From NCBI GenBank assembly GCA_050872805.1, contig JBNMHN010000001.1:1-58371 (forward strand): 58,371 nt of DNA, given 5' to 3'. A program made the position numbers and the translations under genes. Source of the stretch: CAKVOD01 sp050872805 (GTDB lineage: Bacteria > Bacillota > Clostridia > Christensenellales > UBA1242). The notes beneath the pieces were generated by a model. The model ran no database searches. It was not told where the DNA came from and saw only the letters and a program-made list of their open reading frames with translations. Positions 6,402-14,647 of the stretch are shown piece by piece (the first letter of the stretch is position 1; each line of letters starts with the position of its first letter).

Positions 6402-7430
6402 TTATTTTATGGCGGCGAGGATGCGGAGTTTCAAATCAAGGAGTTTTGTTTCAAAGGCGGATGTATAAGCGGTTTCGATTGACAGGCAGCGGCTTTCGTA
6501 GTCGTCGATTAATGCGTTTAGCGCGACAACGCCGTTTGCGTCAAATGTCAAGTCCTTTAATATATTGTCGTAGCGGACGTTTGCGAGCGCGACGTATTTT
6601 TCAAGCACGGAGCGCAGTTCGTCCGTTTGTCCGTTGTTGTAGACCAAGAGGTTATATTTGATTGAGCGCAGCAAGTCGAGTACCTTTTCGCAATCCGCCA
6701 AATTTTGGTCACTTTTCAAGTTTAAATCGAGTTCGGCGCGGTAGCCGTTGATTTGCGCGGCAATTGTTTTGCTGAAGTTCATTAGTTCGGCTTCGTCGTA
6801 ATTTGCGTACATTGCAATCAGTTTATCGACGCTTTTGTTTTCGACTTTACCTTTCGCGACGTCGCATTTATTTGCGACGGCTTTGACTAGGTCGTTTTTG
6901 TTTGAAAAACTTGTTGTCAGTTGAAAATCTTTGCCGAGCGTATCTATGACTGACGATTCGTGAATATTTTTTGCTTTGCCGCCGATTTGCGTTGTATCCA
7001 CCATTGATATACAGACGGGGTCGCCTTTAGAAATTAGCCCCAGTGCTTCGGCGTCGCGGACGACTGCTTTAATGGCGGTTGCGACGGAGTCGCCACAATA
7101 GTCGATTCCGAGCAGCAAAACTTGCGCTTCTTTATTGAGTGCGCGCTGCTTGATGACGGTGTCATTTTTTGCGACAAATTCGACTTTGGGGTTCATTTCG
7201 ACAAGCACGTACGCTTCTTGCCCTTTTGGCAGTGCGAACACTATACTTGAGCACACGACTGCAAGCAAGAGGCACGCAAACACGGGCAGCGCAAACATAC
7301 GAAGCGTTTTGCGTGGTTTTGGTTGCTGCGCTGCGGTTTCGATGCCGCATTCTTTACGGATGTTGTTCAAGACAACTTGATTGGGCGCAATGCTGTTGAT
7401 TCCCTTTTTTAGTCTACGCTTAAAGCTCAT
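6402..7430 (-). CDS. RsgI-like transmembrane anti-sigma factor
   Basis: 342 residues: a cytoplasmic N-terminus of ~42 residues, one membrane helix (about 44-67), then the conserved periplasmic RsgI segment (AYVLVEMNPKVEF...VLLLGIDYCGDSVATAIKAVVRDAEALG). It carries an Asn-Pro pair at 80-81, the bond that breaks by itself in studied RsgI proteins. The C-terminal ~200 residues are helical and lack any carbohydrate-binding or glycosidase module known from clostridial RsgI sensors. It overlaps the ECF sigma gene by 11 bases with AAGGAGG before ATG 7430, so the two are made together. Inferred role: hold the sigma factor at the membrane until an outside signal releases it. Confidence 0.8.
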   Translation of the reverse strand: MSFKRRLKKGINSIAPNQVVLNNIRKECGIETAAQQPKPRKTLRMFALPVFACLLLAVVCSSIVFALPKGQEAYVLVEMNPKVEFVAKNDTVIKQRALNKEAQVLLLGIDYCGDSVATAIKAVVRDAEALGLISKGDPVCISMVDTTQIGGKAKNIHESSVIDTLGKDFQLTTSFSNKNDLVKAVANKCDVAKGKVENKSVDKLIAMYANYDEAELMNFSKTIAAQINGYRAELDLNLKSDQNLADCEKVLDLLRSIKYNLLVYNNGQTDELRSVLEKYVALANVRYDNILKDLTFDANGVVALNALIDDYESRCLSIETAYTSAFETKLLDLKLRILAAIK

Positions 7431-7959
7431 AATCTCCCTCCTTGATGACTTTTTTTAGTTTTTTGAGCGCTTGTTGGTAGCGCCACGTGATTGTATTGAT
7501 GTTGCTGCCGAGCATTTCGGCGATTTCTCTTCTTTTGAAACCTTTGATTTGTGACAGGACAACGACTTCATATTCATCGGCGGACAAAATTTTCCTACAG
7601 TCGTCCAAGAGGCTTGCGCACGGGCGTGGGGTGGCGTTTTTGTCGCTGAGCGTGTTGATTAAGATTTCATCGTCGATGTCGGCGTGTGTCTTTTGCTTTT
7701 TCAGTATGTTGAGCGCTTTATTTTTCGCGATTGTGTATACATAATTGATGATGTTATAGTTGTCGACGTCGATATTATGCATACCTTTATATATTGCGAC
7801 GAACGCTTCTTGCACGGCGTCTTCCGCGAGGTCTTTTCGGCGCAGGACGCCGTATGCGACTGAGTACAGCAGTCGGTAGGTGCTGTTATAGAAGTCCTCG
7901 AATGCGGCGGCGCTGCCGTTTTGCATTGATTTCACTAGTGTGTTTAGTTTCTTTAGCAT
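7420..7959 (-). CDS. ECF-type RNA polymerase sigma factor
   Basis: 179 residues. Region 2 is at about 20-85 (FEDFYNSTYRLLYSVAYG, DLAEDAVQEAFVAIYKG, YVYTIAKNKALNILKKQ) and region 4 at about 120-170 (LSADEYEVVVLSQIKGFKRREIAEMLG, then the recognition helix). No region 3 or extra domains, as expected for ECF sigma factors. It recruits RNA polymerase to a regulon not identified here. The downstream overlapping anti-sigma gene is RsgI-like, a pairing more often seen with SigI proteins than with plain ECF factors. Weak SD (GGAAA) upstream of 7959; promoter at 7987-8015. Confidence 0.85.
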   Translation of the reverse strand: MLKKLNTLVKSMQNGSAAAFEDFYNSTYRLLYSVAYGVLRRKDLAEDAVQEAFVAIYKGMHNIDVDNYNIINYVYTIAKNKALNILKKQKTHADIDDEILINTLSDKNATPRPCASLLDDCRKILSADEYEVVVLSQIKGFKRREIAEMLGSNINTITWRYQQALKKLKKVIKEGDYEL

Positions 7960-7986
7960 ATTTCATTGTTTCCAAAGTTTTCCTAT

Positions 7987-8015
7987 ATTGTACCACCTTT
8001 TCATTCAATATACAA
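7987..8015 (-). promoter_or_regulatory. promoter of the ECF sigma/anti-sigma pair
   Basis: On the minus strand TTGTAT (8010-8015), 17-base spacer, TACAAT (7987-7992). This resembles a housekeeping promoter; no separate ECF-type self-activating promoter was recognised. Confidence 0.65.
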
Positions 8016-8032
8016 CCCTTTCCCCCTATTTT

Positions 8033-8383
8033 GTTGGTGGCGTACGCCACTGGTGCAGGTTTGGTGAGTGGCACAATACAAACGGGAGTACATAGTCAAC
8101 TAACTATGTACCTTCGTTTAAAGTAAGCCCCGCGGCTGCAAGTACTGTCACTACAAGCAAGTTGCTTTTGTTGACGGCGCATTTTTCTACTTTCTATTCA
8201 GTCTGTCTCTCGGTGCGACGGCGCACGGCTGCAGGTTTGGCGAGAGACACTATACGATGTTTGGGTACATAGTTAATAAACTTGGTGACTTCTTTCGCGG
8301 CGTATCACTGCCGCAGGTTTGGGCGGCATAGGCCGCGACTGCAGGTTTTGTTATGGGCGAAATTGCAATTTGACCGCGCCAGC
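8033..8383. repeat. mosaic hairpin repeat, locus 2
   Basis: Hairpin variants in order: GTGGC-GTAC-GCCAC (8037-8050), a half unit CCCCGCGGCTGC (8128-8139), GTGCG-ACGG-CGCAC (8213-8226), and GCGGC-ATAG-GCCGC (8322-8335). Each is followed by GCAGG or CAAGTACTGTCACTAC-type flank. The palindrome GTACATAG...CTATGTAC is at 8088-8111 and a second, decayed one near 8264. It ends with TTGACCGCGCCAGC (8369-8382), a word shared with the 52.5 and 54.2-54.4 kb regions. No gene is seen between 7960 and 8508. Confidence 0.8.
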
Positions 8384-8422
8384 ACAAACAATCACTGTTT
8401 TACCATAAAATACGTCCATATT

Positions 8423-8463
8423 CACAAAAAGCGTACGGCAAAAAATGCTGTGCGCTTTTTGTT
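8423..8463. terminator. terminator downstream of the collagen-like gene
   Basis: CAAAAAGCG pairs with CGCTTTTTG across a loop of about 21 bases, giving a T run on either strand. It lies 45 bases past the stop at 8509. A second small hairpin (TAATTGC/GCAATTA) overlaps the stop itself. Confidence 0.65.
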
Positions 8464-8508
8464 TTAATTATTAACACCTTTCATTTGTAGCGTAATTGCG
8501 CGCGGCAA

Positions 8509-9834
8509 TTAGCCGTCGATTTTGTCAAGTTTATTGATGATTATTGATACCATAGGTACGGTAAAATAAGAATTGGAAACCGTTTCCGTGATATCGGCGC
8601 CGACGATATAGATGCTCTTTTTTTGGACGTTGACAAGTTCATATTTTGCGGAAGTGTCGGCGACTGTTAACAGTCCTTGCCCGAATGTGTTGATTGCAAC
8701 TTCGGTCGGCGTCCACGTGTTGGTTGCGGCTAAGACGTCGTCCGTGCCGACAATGCGGAATGCGACTGCGACGAAGTCGGTTTTGTGGTTGAAGTCGGCG
8801 CCCGTTTTTTTGACGTATGCGTTGGTTGAGAACGTAACCATATAGACGCCCGTTTCGGCAAACGAAATCGTGTTTTCGGTTGTATCTAGCAAAACAACTG
8901 CTCCGTTGTCTAGTTCCATTCGCGAAAGCGGCAGGCGCGCGTTGCTTGCGATTTCAAGCCCGTTTTCGGGAAATGTTTGCGGGTCGACGTAACTAATGAT
9001 ATATGCACCTTTTAGTTCGGCAACACCTGTTGCGCCACGCTCGCCAGTATCTCCTTTATCGCCTTTATCACCTTTTGGACCCGTGTCACCTTTCATTCCC
9101 AATTCCCCGGGAAAACCTTGTGCGCCACGCTCCCCTTGCTCACCTTTCTCCCCCTGTTCTCCTTTTTCGCCTTGCGGGCCCGTGTCTCCTTTTTCGCCCT
9201 TTTCACCAGTCGCGCCTTTCTCGCCAGTATCTCCTTTAGCACCAGTTTCGCCTTTCTCGCCAGTGGCACCCTTTTCGCCGCGTGCGCCTGTTGCACCTTG
9301 CGCACCTGTCGCGCCGTCAAAGCCGCGCGGAATTTGGAAATCAAAATAATGGACGCCGTCTTTAAATCGGTCAACGACTTCCGCTTCGTCTTCGGACGGC
9401 ATTGTTTGCACTGTGCCTGCGCGGATAATGTCATTTTTGCCGCGCGGAATATAAAAGTCAAGATACGTTGTATTGCCGTCGGTTTCAGGAACGACACGCG
9501 CGTCGATTTCGGGTTCGATCGTAATTGTATAGCGCGCAACAACATTTGTTCCTGCTGCGCCTGTCGCACCTGTCGCGCCAGTAGCGCCCGTTGGCCCTGT
9601 AACTCCTGTTGCTCCAGTGACTCCCGTTACCCCTTGAATACCTTGCGCACCTGTTGCCCCAGTTGCGCCGCGCAAGCCTTGCTCCCCACGCTCGCCAGTG
9701 GCCCCACGTTCCCCAGTAGCACCCGTCGCGCCGTGCAACTTTTGTATGCGCCTTATCGGGTACGTTTCTCTATCACTAAAGCCGCCAAGCGCCCCACCGC
9801 TGCAACCACATCCACACTGAAAAATATTGTCCAT
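8509..9834 (-). CDS. collagen-like surface protein, BclA-type
   Basis: About 441 residues. A short Cys-rich N-terminus (FQCGCGCSGG) is followed by about 20 G-X-Y triplets rich in GAT and GER and by a ~75-residue linker with two copies of a strand ending IPRG. A second block of about 30 triplets rich in GEK/GDK/GDT comes next. The ~140-residue C-terminal domain, rich in beta strands (GVYMVTFSTNAYV...), resembles the trimeric BclA/TNF-like jelly roll. Collagen triplets should form a rigid trimeric stalk with the C-terminal domain at the tip. No signal peptide is visible, as for exosporium BclA proteins placed on spores. Start 9834 is set by AGGAG five bases upstream; the frame also begins at 9849 but without SD. 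Confidence 0.85.
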   Translation of the reverse strand: MDNIFQCGCGCSGGALGGFSDRETYPIRRIQKLHGATGATGERGATGERGEQGLRGATGATGAQGIQGVTGVTGATGVTGPTGATGATGATGAAGTNVVARYTITIEPEIDARVVPETDGNTTYLDFYIPRGKNDIIRAGTVQTMPSEDEAEVVDRFKDGVHYFDFQIPRGFDGATGAQGATGARGEKGATGEKGETGAKGDTGEKGATGEKGEKGDTGPQGEKGEQGEKGEQGERGAQGFPGELGMKGDTGPKGDKGDKGDTGERGATGVAELKGAYIISYVDPQTFPENGLEIASNARLPLSRMELDNGAVVLLDTTENTISFAETGVYMVTFSTNAYVKKTGADFNHKTDFVAVAFRIVGTDDVLAATNTWTPTEVAINTFGQGLLTVADTSAKYELVNVQKKSIYIVGADITETVSNSYFTVPMVSIIINKLDKIDG

Positions 9835-9961
9835 ATCGTCTCCTATCACATATAATGTATCTATTTCATTTTATTACACCCGCCCGCGCTTTGTTACTGT
9901 TCCACCATTTTCCCGTACCTCCCATCATAAACTCAATATTTAGTACCTACACTATAAACCA

Positions 9962-9990
9962 CAAAAAAAAACTAGATTTTTGCATCTAGT
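9962..9990 (-). terminator. terminator of the lipoprotein-ung-ksgA operon
   Basis: On the minus strand ACTAGAT-GCAAAA-ATCTAGT followed by nine T. The stop codon of ksgA (TAG, 9986-9988) lies inside the stem. Confidence 0.85.
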
Positions 9991-10807
9991 CTTTTTCATT
10001 TAAGTGGTTTTCGACGGCGACGGAAAGTTTAATATAGTCGTCGACGGACAATTTTTCGCCGCGCACTTGGTTTTTCAGCCCTGCCGCGGCAATGATTTGT
10101 TCCACTTCCGCTTTTTCAAGGTCAAAACCCATTTGCAGGCAGTTGTTTAGCGTTTTTCGGCGCCACATAAAGGCCGCTTTAACAACTTTTGCAAACATTT
10201 CACGATTTGGGATGTCGTATTTATTGAGGTTAATTTTCAAATTGACAACTGCGCTATCGACATTTGGTTGCGGGAAAAACATATTGCGGTTGACAATTCT
10301 TGTGACTGATATGTCGCACAAACTTTGCAGCATAACACTGACTGCACCATATTCTTTACTGCTTTCGCTTGCAGCAAAGCGTTCCGCAACTTCTTTTTGA
10401 ACCATTAATGTCATTGAAGAAATGTTGAATTTTTCTTCAAGCAAACGAAAAATGATTGGCGTAGTTATATAGTATGGCAAATTTGCGACTACTGCAAAAG
10501 TTTTGTCGAAGTGCGACTCAATTTCCGCCCTATCAATGCGCATAAAGTCACCAAAGATAAATTCGACGTTTGGATGATTGGCGCGCACAAGTTCGAGATA
10601 CGGTTTCAAGTCCTTGTCAATTTCTATTGAAACAACCTTTTCGGCTTTCTCCGCCAAAACTTCGGTGAGTGTTCCTGCCCCTGCGCCGATTTCCAAAACC
10701 TGCGTTTGCGCGTCGACGCCTGCGTCGTCCGCGATAGCGTTCAGCAAATTCTTGTCACTGATAAAGTTTTGCCCAAATTTTTTCTTGAAATCAAAATTAG
10801 TAATCAT
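9986..10807 (-). CDS. ksgA: 16S rRNA (adenine1518-N6/adenine1519-N6)-dimethyltransferase
   Basis: 273 residues, normal for KsgA. KKKFGQNFISDKN near the start, the SAM-binding VLEIGAGAGTLTEVL (about 38-52), the acidic IEIDKDL after the second strand, GDFMRID, and the catalytic NLPYYITTPII motif (about 113) are all present. FFPQPNVDSAVV is the usual C-terminal signature. It dimethylates two adjacent adenines in helix 45 of 16S rRNA late in small-subunit assembly. ATG 10807 overlaps the upstream stop (ATGA), so it is coupled to the methyltransferase gene. Last gene of a leftward operon. Confidence 0.96.
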   Translation of the reverse strand: MITNFDFKKKFGQNFISDKNLLNAIADDAGVDAQTQVLEIGAGAGTLTEVLAEKAEKVVSIEIDKDLKPYLELVRANHPNVEFIFGDFMRIDRAEIESHFDKTFAVVANLPYYITTPIIFRLLEEKFNISSMTLMVQKEVAERFAASESSKEYGAVSVMLQSLCDISVTRIVNRNMFFPQPNVDSAVVNLKINLNKYDIPNREMFAKVVKAAFMWRRKTLNNCLQMGFDLEKAEVEQIIAAAGLKNQVRGEKLSVDDYIKLSVAVENHLNEKD

Positions 10808-11421
10808 AGTTTTCCCTTTTCTTTGACTGCTTTGCAAATGACGTAACCTTTGTGTTTGTCCAAAACTTCGCAATTTCCGTATATGCTAGCAATCTTTTTC
10901 ATATATGTTTCAGCGCCCTGTTTTTTACGCAATACTGCATAAAATGCACCATTATCCCGCAATTTTTGGTAACTTTCCTCAAAAAATTGAAACAATATTG
11001 CGTTGCCGACGCGAATTGGCGGGTTTGTGATGACAAAGTCATAGTCGCATTTTTCAATCGCTTTTGCAACATCTGAAACTACCACATTTGCACTAATCCC
11101 GTTTTGCTCACAATTTTCTTTTGTGAGTGCGACGGCTCTTTCGTTAACGTCGCACGCGGTCATTTGCACGTCGCAATTTTTTGACAAAATGACGGTGATT
11201 GTGCCGTATCCGCAACCGAGGTCGAGCCCTGCGCCTGTGGGGTGTTCCATTTCGATGACTGTTTTCAGCAAAAACAAAGTTCCGTCGTCAAGTTTGCTTT
11301 TGGAAAACACGCCGTCTTGAGACTTAAATTTGTAAGTTTGTCCAAAAAAATCTTCCGTTATCAAATGCTCTTTATGTTCGCGATTATCATTTGTGAAATA
11401 GTGATTGAATTGTTTTTCCAT
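10804..11421 (-). CDS. RsmC-like class I SAM-dependent methyltransferase
   Basis: 205 residues. GLDLGCGYGTITVIL is motif I and ITNPPIRVGNAI carries the N-P-P signature of methyltransferases acting on exocyclic amino groups of bases. The single-domain size and the N-terminal HYFTNDNREHKEH pattern match the MTS/RsmC C-terminal half, typical of Firmicutes proteins annotated as rRNA guanine-N2-methyltransferases. The start shares one base with the ung stop (TAATG) and its own stop overlaps ksgA, so it is in a tightly coupled operon; the ksgA partner supports a role in rRNA modification. The exact target base is not known. Confidence 0.85.
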   Translation of the reverse strand: MEKQFNHYFTNDNREHKEHLITEDFFGQTYKFKSQDGVFSKSKLDDGTLFLLKTVIEMEHPTGAGLDLGCGYGTITVILSKNCDVQMTACDVNERAVALTKENCEQNGISANVVVSDVAKAIEKCDYDFVITNPPIRVGNAILFQFFEESYQKLRDNGAFYAVLRKKQGAETYMKKIASIYGNCEVLDKHKGYVICKAVKEKGKL

Positions 11422-12104
11422 TATTTGTCCTTTATATTCTCTATTTGCCAGTCAATTGGCGCTTTGCCGAGTTGTTTCAAGATTTCGTTTGTTTTTGAAA
11501 AGTGTTTGCATCCAAAAAATCCGCTGCTTGCTGAAAGTGGGCTTGGGTGCGCGGCGGTCAAAACAAAGTGTTTTGATGTGTCGATGTTTTTCGCAAGCGC
11601 TTTTGCGTTGTTGCCCCACAAAAGGAATATGACGGGGTCGTCGCGCTGGTTTAATAATTCCAAAACCTTGCCAACGATATTTTCCCACCCCATTCCTTGG
11701 TGAGAGTTCGCTTGCCCTTGGCGGACGGTCAACACGCTGTTTAGCAGCAGCACGCCTTGCTTTGCCCACTTTGTTAAGTCGCCGTTGTCGGGTATATAGC
11801 ACCCGCAATCGTCGCGCAACTCTTTGTATATGTTTTGCAGACTTCGCGGAATTTCCACATCGGGCTGAACCGAAAAGCAAAGCCCGTTTGCTTGATTTGG
11901 CTGGTGGTAAGGGTCTTGCCCGATTATGACAACTTTGACGTCGTTATATGGCACACAATTTAGCGCGTTGAACACGTTTTCGGGCTTTGGGTAAATGATG
12001 TGGCTTTGGTACTCCATTGTCAAGAAGCGCGTCAATTTTTTGTAGTAATCTTTGTTAAACTCGTCTTTTAAAAGTTCAAACCACGATTGTCTTATTGGAA
12101 ACAT
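11421..12104 (-). CDS. ung: uracil-DNA glycosylase, family 1
   Basis: 227 residues. The water-activating loop GQDPYHQPNQANGLCFSV (from about residue 62) has the catalytic Asp and the uracil-stacking region. LLLNSVLTVRQGQANSH and LLWGNNAKA are the usual middle motifs, and HPSPLSASSGFFGCKHFSKTN near the end has the minor-groove leucine loop and His. It removes uracil from DNA to start base-excision repair. AAAGGAG sits seven bases before ATG 12104. The gene lies 22 bases after the MBG lipoprotein and overlaps the methyltransferase by one base. Confidence 0.96.
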   Translation of the reverse strand: MFPIRQSWFELLKDEFNKDYYKKLTRFLTMEYQSHIIYPKPENVFNALNCVPYNDVKVVIIGQDPYHQPNQANGLCFSVQPDVEIPRSLQNIYKELRDDCGCYIPDNGDLTKWAKQGVLLLNSVLTVRQGQANSHQGMGWENIVGKVLELLNQRDDPVIFLLWGNNAKALAKNIDTSKHFVLTAAHPSPLSASSGFFGCKHFSKTNEILKQLGKAPIDWQIENIKDK

Positions 12105-12126
12105 TCTTTCTCCTTTGTAATAATTT

Positions 12127-14412
12127 TTAAGTGCCTTGCGGGTCGGCGGCAACGATTGTCAAAGTGCCGCTAACACACGTAATATCATAATTGGCGCTAT
12201 TTTTTGTGATTGTAATTGTTATTTTGTGCGTGCCGACTGAAGTTTCGCTGCAAGCAAGTTTAAACTGAATATCGTCATTCAAAATACTGTCGCCTGAAAT
12301 TTCATATTTAAAATCTGGCGTTTTCCCCTCAACAATTTCAAGGTCTGTTGCCGTAATTGTAAGCACGCGTTTTGTGATTACAAGCGTTCCTTTTGAAAAC
12401 TCAATTTCGTAGTTTGGGACTTCGGCTTTCAATGCTGCGGTTATGTTGTATTCGCCTACGTCGTTTTCCCACGGTATGTTGAATGTAACATTGCTCAAAA
12501 TGTCGATATTTTCAATGTTCGGGTCGCTTTTTTTCTCGTTCAAAACACACGATATGCTTGACGTGTCGGGACTTTGGTAATATATCATAGATAATGAACC
12601 TATATCATAGTATAAATACCTTTTTCTAATTGTCAAAACGCCTGTTTCGGTCGAAATAGTGTAGTTTTTGTCCTCGGTGGTGACTTCAAGCGAAACCGTG
12701 TAATTGCCAACATCGGTACCCTCAGGGCGTGTGAAATTGAACTTTAATTTGTGGTCGTCCTTTAATCCATCGCCCGCGGAATCAATAGTATAAGTATAAT
12801 TTGGCTCAGGGTCTGCATACGGAATTGTCACATCATCTACTTTGAGCGTAACAAGCGCGGGAGTAATTTTAAATTCCGCATTTTCTGTTTTTACATTGTA
12901 GTTGTTTTTTTCTTGAGAAAAGTGAGGAGTAATTGCATATATCCCAACATCCTCGCCCTCTCCACGTGTAAGTGTTACCTGTATTTCGCTTGTGAAAGGA
13001 ACGTCATAGTATTCCAAATCAAATAAGTACGTAAATTCTGGGTCTGCTTGTCCATAGCGCTTTGCTGCATTCTCCGCAAGCAAACAAATGTCACGTTGTT
13101 TAATTGTGAGAGTCCCTTTGACAACATTCAAGCGGTAATTCTTGAGGTCGACATCACACACCGCATTGATTGCGTACTTGCCCGCGTCCTCGCCCTCCTC
13201 GCGAACTAGATTAATCCCAATCGTGTCGTCGTAAAACAATTTAGTGTGGTCAGCAGTGTTTTGCGAATTGTACAATGAGTATGAATACTCAGGTTCGTCA
13301 TACTTATACTTCTTTTCAGCATTTGCGACAGTAACTGTTAGCGTTGCTTGCCAAACATTAACTCTTGCGTTGTTGTATGTCAGTTCATAATCATTAGTTG
13401 TTGCGGTGCAATCCAAGTTGTATAGCCCCGCATCGTGCATATCCTCAGGATATGTAATGCTAATACCCAAATCTTCCATAGTATCGTCGTTTTTCAGCCC
13501 GACAACACTATAACTAATTGCGCTCGGCGTGCATCCATAATAGAATGACGAAACACTAACATTGACTTGCACGCTTGCTTTGCGAATATAAAAGTTACCC
13601 TCAATAAACTTTACATCATAATTTGTGGCATTTTCGCCACTTGCGACAAACTTTTGAGATTCGATTATTTTATAATTGCCCGCGCTTTCGCCAACCTCGC
13701 GCGCAAGGTCGCCCGTGATTACGACGCCTTCGTCATAGATTTGCCCTTCAATTCGCTTTGTGAGTGCGACATCACTTGCGCCGTAAATTTTTTCTTTGTT
13801 ATCCGCTTTGACTTCAATCGTTTGTGGTTGGACGACAAGCGTAACTATACTTTCGCCGACATAATTTGCCGTGTTCACGGACGCTTTGACCGTATAAGTG
13901 CCAGCGTCAGTTGGCGGCGTGGTTGTTGCGACGCTTTCGCCTTGTTTTAGATACTCATAGACGACATTATCGTAGTCGTTTGTGACCTCGACCGCTTGCG
14001 GCGCGGCGTTGTATGTGCGCGTTATGACACCATTGATTGCTTCGCCAAAGCGCAGGTTGAGTGACCCCGTTGTGATTTCAAATGTCACGGACTTTGTTAT
14101 GTTGCCGTCAAGTGCACGCGCAAAAATTGTTATGCGCCCAGCGCCTAACGTTTCGACAGAAATAAGCGTATCACTGATTTCCTCGATTTTTATTAAGTCG
14201 TTTCGCGGCGTCCACCACTCGACGCGCTTGTCGGAAGCCGTTTCAGGCTTGAAAATAACCTGCAATTCAAACGTTTCGCCAACAACGACCGTTTGCGACG
14301 GCAGTCCCTCAATTTCAATGTCGTCGAGCGAAACTTCGTTGCAACCGACAAACATCAAACTTGCAAAGAATACTGCTAGACTCAATCCAAAGTATTTAAC
14401 AAAATTTTTCAT
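12127..14412 (-). CDS. lipoprotein with Ig-like domain and about seven MBG-type repeats
   Basis: 761 residues. Lipoprotein signal with the lipobox FVGC (Cys24). Residues ~30-115 form a Big2-like domain (LPSQTVVVGETFELQV...). After it come about seven ~75-residue MBG-like repeats, each with a Y.D.PE(F/Y).Y strand, a D(A/V)G.Y stretch and a closing G.L.I strand (GTLTIKQR, GVLTIRKR, GTLVITKR, GTLTIVA). Such chains make extended surface stalks and often bind glycans or neighbouring cells, but no ligand is evident. Anchored in the membrane outer leaflet by lipid on Cys24. GGGTGG precedes the ATG; promoter at 14441-14470. Its transcript probably continues into ung-methyltransferase-ksgA, an odd mix of surface and nucleic-acid genes. 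Confidence 0.8.
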   Translation of the reverse strand: MKNFVKYFGLSLAVFFASLMFVGCNEVSLDDIEIEGLPSQTVVVGETFELQVIFKPETASDKRVEWWTPRNDLIKIEEISDTLISVETLGAGRITIFARALDGNITKSVTFEITTGSLNLRFGEAINGVITRTYNAAPQAVEVTNDYDNVVYEYLKQGESVATTTPPTDAGTYTVKASVNTANYVGESIVTLVVQPQTIEVKADNKEKIYGASDVALTKRIEGQIYDEGVVITGDLAREVGESAGNYKIIESQKFVASGENATNYDVKFIEGNFYIRKASVQVNVSVSSFYYGCTPSAISYSVVGLKNDDTMEDLGISITYPEDMHDAGLYNLDCTATTNDYELTYNNARVNVWQATLTVTVANAEKKYKYDEPEYSYSLYNSQNTADHTKLFYDDTIGINLVREEGEDAGKYAINAVCDVDLKNYRLNVVKGTLTIKQRDICLLAENAAKRYGQADPEFTYLFDLEYYDVPFTSEIQVTLTRGEGEDVGIYAITPHFSQEKNNYNVKTENAEFKITPALVTLKVDDVTIPYADPEPNYTYTIDSAGDGLKDDHKLKFNFTRPEGTDVGNYTVSLEVTTEDKNYTISTETGVLTIRKRYLYYDIGSLSMIYYQSPDTSSISCVLNEKKSDPNIENIDILSNVTFNIPWENDVGEYNITAALKAEVPNYEIEFSKGTLVITKRVLTITATDLEIVEGKTPDFKYEISGDSILNDDIQFKLACSETSVGTHKITITITKNSANYDITCVSGTLTIVAADPQGT

Positions 14413-14440
14413 TTGCGTCCACCCAAAATTTATTTACTTT

Positions 14441-14470
14441 AGTATACCACAAAAATGACTTTATTTGCAA
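14441..14470 (-). promoter_or_regulatory. promoter of the MBG lipoprotein operon
   Basis: On the minus strand TTGCAA (14465-14470), 18-base spacer, TATACT (14441-14446). Confidence 0.6.
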
Positions 14471-14501
14471 ACATTTTGTATGTTTTTACCTCTATATTCA
14501 T

Positions 14502-14530
14502 TTGACATTTTTTTGTTAAAATGATAAAAT
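14502..14530 (+). promoter_or_regulatory. promoter of the beta-helix surface protein
   Basis: TTGACA (14502-14507), 17-base spacer, TAAAAT (14525-14530). A second TTGACA lies at 14577-14582 with a poor -10. The 11-base word AATTTACAATT occurs twice between them (near 14527 and 14550) and could be a binding site. Confidence 0.65.
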
Positions 14531-14647
14531 TTACAATTAAAATCACCCAGCAATTTACAATTTTTTTTACTTTTCTTTGACAAGTTAAAAACTTAGTGAT
14601 TTTAATACTATTATTCATTTTGCAAATAATATCACAAAGGAGAAATT

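Noticed and set aside
9118..9855. Plus-strand frame opposite the collagen-like gene
   Set aside because: Shadow of the repeated GXY codons, no SD, and the collagen frame is clearly the coding one.
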